A stretch of DNA of 20,910 nucleotides from an uncultured Collinsella sp. (GTDB lineage Bacteria > Actinomycetota > Coriobacteriia > Coriobacteriales > Coriobacteriaceae): NCBI GenBank assembly GCA_937958315.1, contig CALFGH010000035.1:1-20910 (forward strand). The letters are read 5' to 3'. A model generated the notes under the pieces. The model did not search any database and was not told the origin of the DNA. It was given only the letters and a program-made list of their open reading frames with translations. The position numbers and the translations under genes are program-made. Of this stretch, positions 13,122-20,130 are shown in pieces. Position 1 is the first letter of the stretch. The number at the start of each line of letters is the position of its first letter.

Positions 13122-14672
13122 TTATTTAGCGATATCGACGGCACGGCTCTCGCGAATCACGACAACGCGAACCTGACCGGGATACTCCATCTCTTCCTCG
13201 ATCTGATGGGCGATATCGTGCGCAAGCACCGTGGACTGGGCATCGGAGATCTTGTCCGGCTGAACCATGACATGAACCTCGCGACCGGCCTGCATGGCAT
13301 AGGTACGCTCGACGCCTTCGTGAGAGTTGGCGATCTCCTCGAGCTTCTCAAGGCGCTTGATGTAGTTCTCGGCCGACTCACGACGGGCGCCGGGACGAGA
13401 AGCGGAGACGGCATCGGCAGCCTGGACCAGAACGTCGAGCACCGTGTTGGGGTCGACATCGGCATGATGGGCCTCGATCGCGTGGACGATAACGGGCTTC
13501 TCGCCATAACGGCGGGCAAGCTCGGCGCCAATGACAGCATGCGGTCCCTCAACGTCGTGGTCGATGGCCTTGCCCAGGTCGTGCAGAAGACCAGCGCGCT
13601 TGGCGGTCACAACGTCCAGACCAAGCTCGGAGGCCATAACGCCGCATAGGTCGGAAACCTCAAGCGAGTGCTGCAGCACGTTCTGACCAAACGAGGTGCG
13701 GTAGCGCAGAGCGCCCAGGGTCTTGACGATCTCGGGGTGCAGGTCATGGATACCGGTATCGAAGGCGGCCTGCTCGCCGGCCTCGCGAACACGCTGCTGA
13801 ACCAAGTCTGCGGCCTTGTGATACATCTCCTCGATGCGGGCGGGGTGAATACGACCGTCGGCAATGAGGTTCTCGAGCGCCACGCGGGCGGTCTCACGAC
13901 GGACCGGGTCGAAGCTCGAGAGTACGACGGTCTCGGGGGTGTCGTCAATCACGAGGTTAACGCCGGACACCTGCTCAAAGGTGCGGATGTTGCGACCCTC
14001 GCGACCGATGATGCGACCCTTGAGGTCATCGGAGGGAATGTGCACGGAAGTAACGGTGACCTCGGCGGTATGGTCGGCGGCGCAACGCTGAATCGCCAGG
14101 GAGAGAATCTCCTGAGCGGTCTTGTGGCACTCGGCGCGGACCTGCTGCTCAGATTCGCGGATGATGGTGGCCGCCTCGTGGGTAACCTCGCCGCGGACCT
14201 TGTCGAGCAGCTCCTTGTGAGCGTCCTCGCGCGTAAGGTCGGCAATACGCTCAAGCTCGGAAGTCTGCTTGGCGCAGAGCTCCTCAAGCTCGCGAGAGCG
14301 CTTCTCGACCTGGCCGGCCTGGCTGGACAGCTGATGCTCGCGCTTATCAAGAGCATCGTTGCGGCGATCGAGCGATTCCTCGCGCTGCATCACGCGATTT
14401 TCGAGCGTGCGAATCTCGCTCTTACGTTGCTTGTCCTCGGCCTCAGCGGCCTGCTTGTTCTTAATGATCTCTTCCTTAGCCTCGAGCAGAGCCTCTTTTT
14501 TGAGGGTCTCGGCCTGACGCTTTGCATCACCGATCAGGGACTCTGCCTGCGCGTGTGCCGACTGGATCTTTTCGTCGGCCTCGTGAAGACTACCCTGCTT
14601 GGCGGTGCGCATGTAGGCAATGGCGGCGATGGCACCCAAAACGATGCCAACGAGCGCTGCAATGATAGGCAT
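13122..14672 (-). CDS. rny: Ribonuclease Y
   Basis: Membrane-anchored endoribonuclease that starts mRNA decay. The 516-residue protein has an N-terminal membrane helix (about 2-21) and a long charged coiled coil (about 30-190). The KH domain follows (about 205-270, with DDLKGRIIGREGRNIRTFE). The HD phosphohydrolase domain has the metal-binding LLHDLGKAID and HAIEAHHADVDP. Length and order are standard. I chose ATG 14672 because AAGGAG stands five bases before it; a GTG at 14678 overlaps that ribosome binding site. It opens the rny-GHKL-spoVS-miaB-miaA-hflX run after a 250-base spacer, so a promoter is expected there, though I see no convincing one. Confidence 0.97.
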   Translation of the reverse strand: MPIIAALVGIVLGAIAAIAYMRTAKQGSLHEADEKIQSAHAQAESLIGDAKRQAETLKKEALLEAKEEIIKNKQAAEAEDKQRKSEIRTLENRVMQREESLDRRNDALDKREHQLSSQAGQVEKRSRELEELCAKQTSELERIADLTREDAHKELLDKVRGEVTHEAATIIRESEQQVRAECHKTAQEILSLAIQRCAADHTAEVTVTSVHIPSDDLKGRIIGREGRNIRTFEQVSGVNLVIDDTPETVVLSSFDPVRRETARVALENLIADGRIHPARIEEMYHKAADLVQQRVREAGEQAAFDTGIHDLHPEIVKTLGALRYRTSFGQNVLQHSLEVSDLCGVMASELGLDVVTAKRAGLLHDLGKAIDHDVEGPHAVIGAELARRYGEKPVIVHAIEAHHADVDPNTVLDVLVQAADAVSASRPGARRESAENYIKRLEKLEEIANSHEGVERTYAMQAGREVHVMVQPDKISDAQSTVLAHDIAHQIEEEMEYPGQVRVVVIRESRAVDIAK

Positions 14673-14929
14673 GCTCACTCCTTTTTATGGATTCGTTACA
14701 CAGCAAAGCGAACCGTCCTTACGAACGGCTCGCGACATTTGAGTAATATGGGCGCAGCTTATGCGGGTCGGATACAGATAAACATATAAACAAACTCATC
14801 ACAGATGAGCACATATCACAAAGCAAATGACAGCAATTATCCTACGTTGAACCGCAACAACTGTCAAATAAACGCACCCGACACGGCACCAATCAAGCGG
14901 TGAACGGCAGGGGCGTAACGGGTGAACGT

Positions 14930-15622
14930 TTACACGGCGCATTCCTCGCTTAAGGCATCGAGGCGCGCCTTAACGGCATCGGCGGCGATGTGATACGAGA
15001 AGCCTTTACCCATCAAAAATCTGACGAGCTTTTCGAATGCACGCGCCTCGGGAACGCGACGTTTAGCGAGCAAGGCCGAAGCGCGGGCCAAGTCGTCATC
15101 CGCGGCAAAATACGCCTCGGGATACCCGGGGATATCGTCAAGCACAACATGACGACGCTTGAGCTCAACCTCGATCTTGCGCTGTCCCCAGCCGCGACGC
15201 TTACGTTCTTCGATAAAGTACGAACAAAAGCGGTTCTCGTCCAAAAACCGATACTCGGTCGCTCGAGCAACGGCAAAATCGATCGCAGGCTGTCGAAAGC
15301 CATAGCGCGCCAACTTATCGCGCACCTCGCCCGTGGCATGATCGCGGCGTGAAAGCATCTCGGTCACCATGGTGAGCGCACATTTGCGTTCGATAAGCTG
15401 CACTGCCTCGCGAAAGTCATCCCAATCACAGGGAAGGTCGGGACGGTTCTTAACGTACAGGCGCGCCACGCGCACAGGAATCCAAATGGAACGTTCAAAA
15501 CCGCCCTCAAGATCGCAATCGATATGCGCGCAGGGCTTTTTAGACGCATAACCGGTCGAGAACGAGGAGGCCGCCTTCTTATCGGGAAAGACGACCGCGG
15601 CCTCGGTCACCGTATACGACAT
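14930..15622 (-). CDS. recX: Regulatory protein RecX
   Basis: Small helical protein that binds RecA filaments and limits RecA activity. 230 residues; the conserved RecX part begins near residue 83 (ALTMVTEMLSRRDHATGEV) and continues with DKLARYGF, FLDENRFCSYFIEERK and the GWGQRKIEVELKRR segment, then repeats of three-helix units to the end. The first 80 residues are an extension not needed for the family fold and of unknown role. ATG 15622 follows the recA stop by 11 bases, with only a poor ribosome binding site (GCGGA), so low translation relative to RecA is expected, as in other recA-recX pairs. It shares the SOS-controlled recA promoter. Confidence 0.92.
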   Translation of the reverse strand: MSYTVTEAAVVFPDKKAASSFSTGYASKKPCAHIDCDLEGGFERSIWIPVRVARLYVKNRPDLPCDWDDFREAVQLIERKCALTMVTEMLSRRDHATGEVRDKLARYGFRQPAIDFAVARATEYRFLDENRFCSYFIEERKRRGWGQRKIEVELKRRHVVLDDIPGYPEAYFAADDDLARASALLAKRRVPEARAFEKLVRFLMGKGFSYHIAADAVKARLDALSEECAV

Positions 15623-15633
15623 GTCGGCATCCG

Positions 15634-16782
15634 CTACTCGTCGTCATCGTCGAGCATCGCGGAGCCATCGATGGCGTACAGCTCATCAAACTCCTCGGGG
15701 GCGGGCTGTTCGGTCAACTCAACCTCGGAGGGGGCATCATCGTCATACTCAAGACCGCAGGCAAGGCGAACCTTGTGCTCGATCTCGTCAGCGCAATCGG
15801 GATGTTCGCGCAGGAACGTCTTGGCGGCCTCGCGACCGTTGCCGAGCTTATCCTCGCCATAGGCAAACCAGGACCCCATCTTTTTGCAGATGCCGCACTC
15901 GACGGCCATATCCAGAATCGAGCCCTCTTTGGAAATGCCGGTGCCGTACATGATGTCAAACTCAGCCGAGCGGAACGGAGCGGCCACCTTGTTCTTAACG
16001 ACCTTGGCACGCACGCGATTGCCGATAACCTCATCCTTGAGCTTGATGGTATCGATTTTGCGAATATCGATTCGCACGGAAGAGAAAAACTTAAGCGCGC
16101 GTCCGCCCGTGGTGGTCTCGGGGTTGCCGAACATGACGCCGATTTTCTCACGCAGCTGGTTAATGAAGATGCAGGTCGTGTTGGACTTGGAAAGCGAGCC
16201 GGCAAGCTTGCGGAGTGCCTGGCTCATCAAGCGAGCCTGCAGGCCCACCGTCGTATCACCGATTTCGCCCTCGATCTCGGCACGCGGAGTCAAGGCGGCT
16301 ACAGAGTCGACGACGATGGCGTCGATGGCACCGGAGCGCACAAGCATATCGACGATCTCGAGCGCCTGCTCGCCCGTGTCGGGCTGGGAAATGAGGACCT
16401 CATCGATATCGACGCCGATGCGCGCGGCATAGGTGGGATCAAGCGCGTGCTCGGCATCGATAAATGCCACAACGCCGCCCATGGCCTGTGCCTCTGCAAG
16501 AATCTCGAGCGAAAGCGTCGTCTTACCGGAGGACTCGGGGCCATAAATCTCGACGATACGGCCACGCGGAACGCCGCCGATACCCAAGGCGGCATCGAGC
16601 GCCAGAGAGCCTGTCGGAATAGCCTCGACCTCGAGCTCGGGACCGCCGTCGCCATACCTCATAATAGAGCCCTGGCCGAACTTCTTCTCAATCTCGGCCT
16701 TGGTGGTGGCGATCATCTCGTCGCGCTCTTTACCCGTCGTGCGTGCATGAACGGTACGTACGGGACCTGAATTCTTGGCCAT
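15634..16782 (-). CDS. recA: Recombinase RecA
   Basis: DNA strand-exchange ATPase and co-protease for LexA cleavage. The 382-residue protein has Walker A GPESSGKT (81-88), an IDAEHALDP segment, the Walker B IVVDSVAAL, the MSQALRKLAGSLSKSNT region, INQLREKIGVMFGNPETTTGG (DNA-binding loop L2), and an acidic tail ending in DDDDE. I chose ATG 16782 because GAGGAGG lies seven bases upstream; the frame continues seven codons further without support. The N-terminal 20 residues before the first RecA helix are a little longer than in E. coli. Its promoter has a perfect LexA box between -35 and -10. The downstream recX is co-transcribed. Confidence 0.98.
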   Translation of the reverse strand: MAKNSGPVRTVHARTTGKERDEMIATTKAEIEKKFGQGSIMRYGDGGPELEVEAIPTGSLALDAALGIGGVPRGRIVEIYGPESSGKTTLSLEILAEAQAMGGVVAFIDAEHALDPTYAARIGVDIDEVLISQPDTGEQALEIVDMLVRSGAIDAIVVDSVAALTPRAEIEGEIGDTTVGLQARLMSQALRKLAGSLSKSNTTCIFINQLREKIGVMFGNPETTTGGRALKFFSSVRIDIRKIDTIKLKDEVIGNRVRAKVVKNKVAAPFRSAEFDIMYGTGISKEGSILDMAVECGICKKMGSWFAYGEDKLGNGREAAKTFLREHPDCADEIEHKVRLACGLEYDDDAPSEVELTEQPAPEEFDELYAIDGSAMLDDDDE

Positions 16783-16812
16783 GAATAGCCCTCCTCTTAA
16801 CAACCTGAAACG

Positions 16813-16841
16813 ATAATAAACGAACGGCTGTTCGTGGTCAA
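16813..16841 (-). promoter_or_regulatory. recA promoter
   Basis: On the minus strand, TTGACC (16836-16841) and TATTAT (16813-16818) are separated by exactly 17 bases, 31 bases before the recA ATG. Five of six bases match consensus at each hexamer. The spacer is filled by the LexA box. Confidence 0.85.
16821..16834. promoter_or_regulatory. Perfect LexA box in the recA promoter
   Basis: CGAACGGCTGTTCG is a full match to CGAAC-N4-GTTCG. Lying between the -35 and -10, it would block RNA polymerase until LexA is cleaved. Confidence 0.95.
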
Positions 16842-16880
16842 CCGTTCAGATACATCATATGCACCCGACCATTTCAAAAC

Positions 16881-16913
16881 CCGACCAAACGCCGACCAAA
16901 CGCCGACCAAACG
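16881..16913. repeat. Three tandem 11-bp repeats upstream of the recA promoter
   Basis: CCGACCAAACG occurs three times in perfect tandem (16881-16891, 16892-16902, 16903-16913). Related GACC cores lie at 16867 and 16917. An 11-bp period puts each copy on nearly the same DNA face. The array ends 40 bases before the -35 of recA and lies between recA and the pncC terminator. Confidence 0.85.
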
Positions 16914-17008
16914 CTTGACCACGCCAATCACAAATACGGGTGCTCGAATAAATTTAGGCCTTGTACCAGCGCAAACACCAATACCGTCAAAGGTCCCTAT
17001 CTCCACAA

Positions 17009-17032
17009 TTAAGGGGCCCTAAGGCCCCTTAA
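17009..17032 (-). terminator. Terminator-like hairpin after pncC
   Basis: TTAAGGGGCC (17009-17018) pairs perfectly with 17023-17032 around a 4-nt loop, seven bases past the pncC stop. On the minus strand the stem ends in CCTTAATTG, a short T/A-rich tail, so efficiency may be partial. Confidence 0.68.
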
Positions 17033-17039
17033 ACCATGT

Positions 17040-17570
17040 CTATTCCATAGAATTGAGCACACGGACAATGCGTCCCAAAGCCTCCGCGACCGCATGGGCA
17101 CGAACGCACGACCGATCGCCCTCGTAATGACAGCGCGCAGACTCGACAACCGGCGCTCCCCCATCGGACGCGCGATACGCCCAGCCAATATAGAACGTGC
17201 CGGCGGGGTCTTGCTCGGTGCCACCACCGGGCCCAGCGTAGCCCGTTGCGCTCACGGCCACATCGCTCTGATAAAGCTCCAGCGAGCCTGCGGCCATCTC
17301 GCGCGCCGTCTGGTGCGACACGGCGCTAAACCGATCGAGCGTCTCCTGCTCAACACCCAGAACACGATGCTTGATCTCATCGCAATAGGTCACCGCACCG
17401 CCACGAAGCACCGCCGAGGCACCCGGGATATCGGCAATCGTCGAGGCGATCATGCCCGCCGTCAGCGACTCCGCCGTCGACACCGTCACACCACGGGCAC
17501 TCGCGCGCTCGACAATATCGCGCGCCAGCTCCTCGTTGTTTGCGGCAATCTGCAAATAAGGCTCCGTCAT
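17040..17570 (-). CDS. pncC: CinA C-terminal domain nicotinamide-nucleotide amidase
   Basis: Stand-alone CinA C-terminal domain of 176 residues, expected to deamidate nicotinamide mononucleotide to nicotinate mononucleotide in NAD recycling. Family marks: VSTAESLTAGMIAS near the N-terminus, DIPGASAVLRGGAVTYCDEI, then the conserved SATGYAGPGGG and GTFYIGWA. The N-terminal MoCo-binding-like domain of full CinA is absent. Start is uncertain: ATG 17570 or GTG 17576 two codons upstream; the AGG in CTAGGTCC suits GTG by spacing, while ATG is the commoner start. It lies about 12 bases after pgsA, in the pgsA-cinA-recA order common in Gram-positives, and is followed by a hairpin, so recA is transcribed from its own promoter. 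Confidence 0.92.
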   Translation of the reverse strand: MTEPYLQIAANNEELARDIVERASARGVTVSTAESLTAGMIASTIADIPGASAVLRGGAVTYCDEIKHRVLGVEQETLDRFSAVSHQTAREMAAGSLELYQSDVAVSATGYAGPGGGTEQDPAGTFYIGWAYRASDGGAPVVESARCHYEGDRSCVRAHAVAEALGRIVRVLNSME

Positions 17571-17582
17571 ACCCACCAGGAC

Positions 17583-18221
17583 CTAGACCGAAAAGACGAT
17601 CTTGCGGCAGTTCCAGAAGTACTGGGCGCCCGAGATAACGGTCAGGACAACGGCCACGGCGTACAGGAAGCGTGAGACGCCATAGACACCGAGCAACAGC
17701 TCCGCAGGCCCCAACTGGAGGCCGGTCATAGCAAAGACGCACAGGTAACCGCAGATGGAGACCATCGTGGTTGCCGTCTTGTACTTGCCGAGCTTATCGG
17801 CGGCAACGACCACGCCGGCAGCGCTCGCGACCATGCGAAGGGCACTCACCAGCAGCTCGCGGAAAAGGATAATGAACACGGACCACACGGTCACCGCGCC
17901 AAAATCCAAGAACAGCAGAAGGGCCGAGAACACCAGCAGCTTGTCGGCGATGGGGTCCAAGAACTTACCGAAATCGGTGATCTCGTTGCGTGAGCGCGCC
18001 AGATAGCCGTCGACCTTATCGGTGCACGACAGGATCACATACAAAATGAAGGCAGCGGCGGCGAGCGGGCCGTCGAAGGTGCTCCAGTCCGTACCGGCAA
18101 CGCTCGCGTGAGACAGGGCCGAAACGATCATGAACACCGGGATAAAGACGATGCGAACGCACGTCACGATGTTGGCGGGCGTCCAAACACTCGTCAGTTC
18201 CTTATTACTCTCGTTTGCCAC
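17583..18221 (-). CDS. pgsA: CDP-diacylglycerol-glycerol-3-phosphate 3-phosphatidyltransferase
   Basis: Makes phosphatidylglycerol phosphate from CDP-diacylglycerol and glycerol-3-phosphate in the membrane. The 212-residue protein contains the complete CDP-alcohol phosphotransferase motif: D68, D71-G72, A75-R76, G85, D89, D93. It has hydrophobic helices at about 20-38, 52-66, 93-110, 113-135, 150-168 and 178-202. PTAN-like start (TPANIVTCVRIVFIP) is typical of PgsA. The start is GTG at 18221, well supported by AGGAG six bases upstream within the end of rimO; the two genes are nine bases apart. A related phosphatidyltransferase acting on inositol phosphate is possible in Actinobacteria, but the position between rimO and pncC favours PgsA. 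Confidence 0.93.
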   Translation of the reverse strand: MANESNKELTSVWTPANIVTCVRIVFIPVFMIVSALSHASVAGTDWSTFDGPLAAAAFILYVILSCTDKVDGYLARSRNEITDFGKFLDPIADKLLVFSALLLFLDFGAVTVWSVFIILFRELLVSALRMVASAAGVVVAADKLGKYKTATTMVSICGYLCVFAMTGLQLGPAELLLGVYGVSRFLYAVAVVLTVISGAQYFWNCRKIVFSV

Positions 18222-18230
18222 GACGCTCTC

Positions 18231-19580
18231 CTACTCCACAACATGACCGATAAGCTCATAGCAGAAGCTATCGGTAAACTCGACGGTCAGAATATCGCCC
18301 ACGGACGCCTCGCTGGCATCCAGATGCACCGCACCATCGGAATCGGGCGCCTGGAACCAGGCGTGACCGATCAGCTCGGCGCCGTCCTCGGTCTCCTCGA
18401 TGCCATCGACGATCACCTGGGCGCGCTCGCCCACATGAGCCGCCGTGGCGGCAAAACCGAGCGACTCGGCCAGGTCCATGGCCTCCTGGGCGCGCTCGAG
18501 CTTGACCTCTTCATCGACCTGGCCCTCCATCTTGGCGGCCAGGCTGCCCTCCTCGCGCGAGTAGGCAAAGACGCTCGTGTAGTCAAAGCCGACAGTGTCC
18601 ATAAAGTCGATAAGATCGCGGAACTCGTCGTCAGTCTCGGTCGGGAAGCCGACCATGGCCGTAGAGCGAATCACGATCCCGGGGATGCGGTCGCGAAGTT
18701 CGCGGAACAGATCCTCGAGCTCCTGGCGCGAACCAGAGCGGCGCATGGCCTTGAGGATGCGCGCGTCGCAGTGCTGTACGGGGATATCGATATAGGGCAA
18801 CACCTCGGGCGTATCGCGAATCGTCTCGATAAGCTCGTCGCTCATGCCCTCGGGCTGCAGATAGAGCACGCGGACCCAGACGTTGTGCGGGCGCACGGAC
18901 TCGGCGACGGCTCGCAGCAGCTGCGCCAGATTGCGCGGCGAGCCCTTGGCGACGTCCTCGTCGGCAAAGTCGGTGCCCCAAATGCCCGTGTCCTGGCCGA
19001 TCAGCACAATCTCGCGCACACCGCCGGCAACCAGGTCACGCACCTCGGAGATAATGCTCTCGGCATTACGCGAATGATAGCGACCGCGAATGTAGGGAAT
19101 CATGCAGAAGCTGCAAAAACGATTGCAGCCATCGGAAATCTTGACGTAGGCAACGGCACCCTCAACGGTACGCTTGACCTGCGGGATATAGGCCGCGATC
19201 TCGCGCTCAACGCCCAGTACGCCATCGATGACAGAGACGATACCGTCTTCCTCATCGGCCTTCACAAAGGCAGCGACCTCGGGAAGCTCGTCGGGCAGGT
19301 CATCGCCGTAACGAGACGGCACGCAACCGCACATGACGATGGGGCAGGCGCGAACGCCGTCCTGCACCTCGTTAGCGAGCTCGAGCGTGGTCTCGATGCT
19401 CTCGGACGTCGCCGAGGCAAGAAACGAGCACGTGTTGACGATAGCGATATCGGCATCCTGCGGATCGAATGCCTCCTCGTAGCCCGCAGCGGTCAGCAGC
19501 GAACGCATGCGGTCGGTATCGACCTCGTTCTTGGCGCAGCCAAGCGTGATATAGAGTACGGAACCCAACGGAGTATCCAT
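18231..19580 (-). CDS. rimO: Ribosomal protein uS12 methylthiotransferase
   Basis: Radical SAM enzyme that methylthiolates a conserved aspartate of ribosomal protein uS12. 449 residues. N-terminal UPF0004 domain with LGCAKNEVDTD (C15), VNTCSF (C51) and MCGCVPSRY (C86); the LGCxKNxVDxE/D motif is diagnostic for RimO over MiaB. Radical SAM cluster CNRFCSFC (C152, C156, C159) followed by MIPYIRGRYHSR. A C-terminal TRAM domain (about 380-445) is present. ATG 19580 is preceded by AAAGGA at a rather long spacing of about 12 bases. It sits between yajQ and pgsA in a tightly spaced run. Full set of cluster cysteines present. Confidence 0.96.
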   Translation of the reverse strand: MDTPLGSVLYITLGCAKNEVDTDRMRSLLTAAGYEEAFDPQDADIAIVNTCSFLASATSESIETTLELANEVQDGVRACPIVMCGCVPSRYGDDLPDELPEVAAFVKADEEDGIVSVIDGVLGVEREIAAYIPQVKRTVEGAVAYVKISDGCNRFCSFCMIPYIRGRYHSRNAESIISEVRDLVAGGVREIVLIGQDTGIWGTDFADEDVAKGSPRNLAQLLRAVAESVRPHNVWVRVLYLQPEGMSDELIETIRDTPEVLPYIDIPVQHCDARILKAMRRSGSRQELEDLFRELRDRIPGIVIRSTAMVGFPTETDDEFRDLIDFMDTVGFDYTSVFAYSREEGSLAAKMEGQVDEEVKLERAQEAMDLAESLGFAATAAHVGERAQVIVDGIEETEDGAELIGHAWFQAPDSDGAVHLDASEASVGDILTVEFTDSFCYELIGHVVE

Positions 19581-19606
19581 GTTGGAGAGCGGTCCTTTCG
19601 AGTAAA

Positions 19607-20104
19607 TTAGCGGTAGTTGGTAAACTGCAGCGGCTGGCCGTAGTCCTGGTCGCGCAGGAACTGGATCACCGTCTGCAGCGCGTCCTTGGAAGCCGAGGAA
19701 ACGCGCAGCTTATCGGCCTCGATGGTCACCTTGACCTTGAGCTTTTGATCCTTGATGTCCTTATTGATCTTCTTGGCGGTCGTCTGGTCGATACCCTCGA
19801 CGATATGGCCGAGCACGCGCACGGTACCGCCCGAAGCCGCCTGCGGCGCGTCCCAAGAGACAGCCTTGAGGTCGATGCCGCGCTTGATGAGCTTGGAGCT
19901 CAGCACGTCAATGATCTGCTTGGAGACAAAATCGGCCGGGGCATTGATCGTAAAGAGCTTGTCGCCCTTCGAAAGCTCGATGGTGGCGCCGGAGTCCTTG
20001 AGGTCATAGCGCTGGGAGATCTCGCGGGTGGTCTGCTGGAAGGCGTTATCGACCTCCTGCATGTTGACCTCGGACACAACGTCAAAGCTGGAATCTTTAG
20101 CCAT
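19607..20104 (-). CDS. YajQ family (DUF520) nucleotide-binding protein
   Basis: 165-residue protein of the YajQ/DUF520 family. It starts MAKDSSFDVVSEVNMQEVDNA and has the QRYDLKDSG and VKVTIEADKLRVSS segments that mark both ferredoxin-like halves. Relatives bind nucleic acid and, in Xanthomonas, cyclic di-GMP, and some act as transcription co-factors; the function in this lineage is unknown. ATG 20104 has AAGGAAG close upstream. It is 26 bases from rimO and 26 bases from the RodZ-like gene, so it is part of one operon with them. Sequence is well conserved throughout, with no sign of truncation. Confidence 0.94.
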   Translation of the reverse strand: MAKDSSFDVVSEVNMQEVDNAFQQTTREISQRYDLKDSGATIELSKGDKLFTINAPADFVSKQIIDVLSSKLIKRGIDLKAVSWDAPQAASGGTVRVLGHIVEGIDQTTAKKINKDIKDQKLKVKVTIEADKLRVSSASKDALQTVIQFLRDQDYGQPLQFTNYR

Positions 20105-20130
20105 AGTTCTTCCTTTCGGTACGGGGAGCC

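Noticed and set aside
13668..14789. 373-codon open frame on the plus strand opposite rny
   Set aside because: Leu/Gly-rich translation is the complement of the RNase Y coiled coil; no start signal or motif.
14795..14809. CTCATC-ACA-GATGAG palindrome upstream of rny
   Set aside because: Six-base arms with no repeat elsewhere and no defined promoter nearby; may be chance.
14875..14924. Possible terminator after recX (CACCCG ... CGGGTG)
   Set aside because: Only 6 bp of outer stem with a long, poorly paired interior; the T-rich tail on the minus strand is suggestive but not enough.
15775..16770. 331-codon open frame on the plus strand opposite recA
   Set aside because: Exact shadow of recA with no independent support.
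18108..19610. 500-codon open frame on the plus strand opposite rimO
   Set aside because: It mirrors rimO codon by codon, has no ribosome binding site or family motif, while rimO has all cluster cysteines. It is a shadow caused by GC-biased third codon positions.
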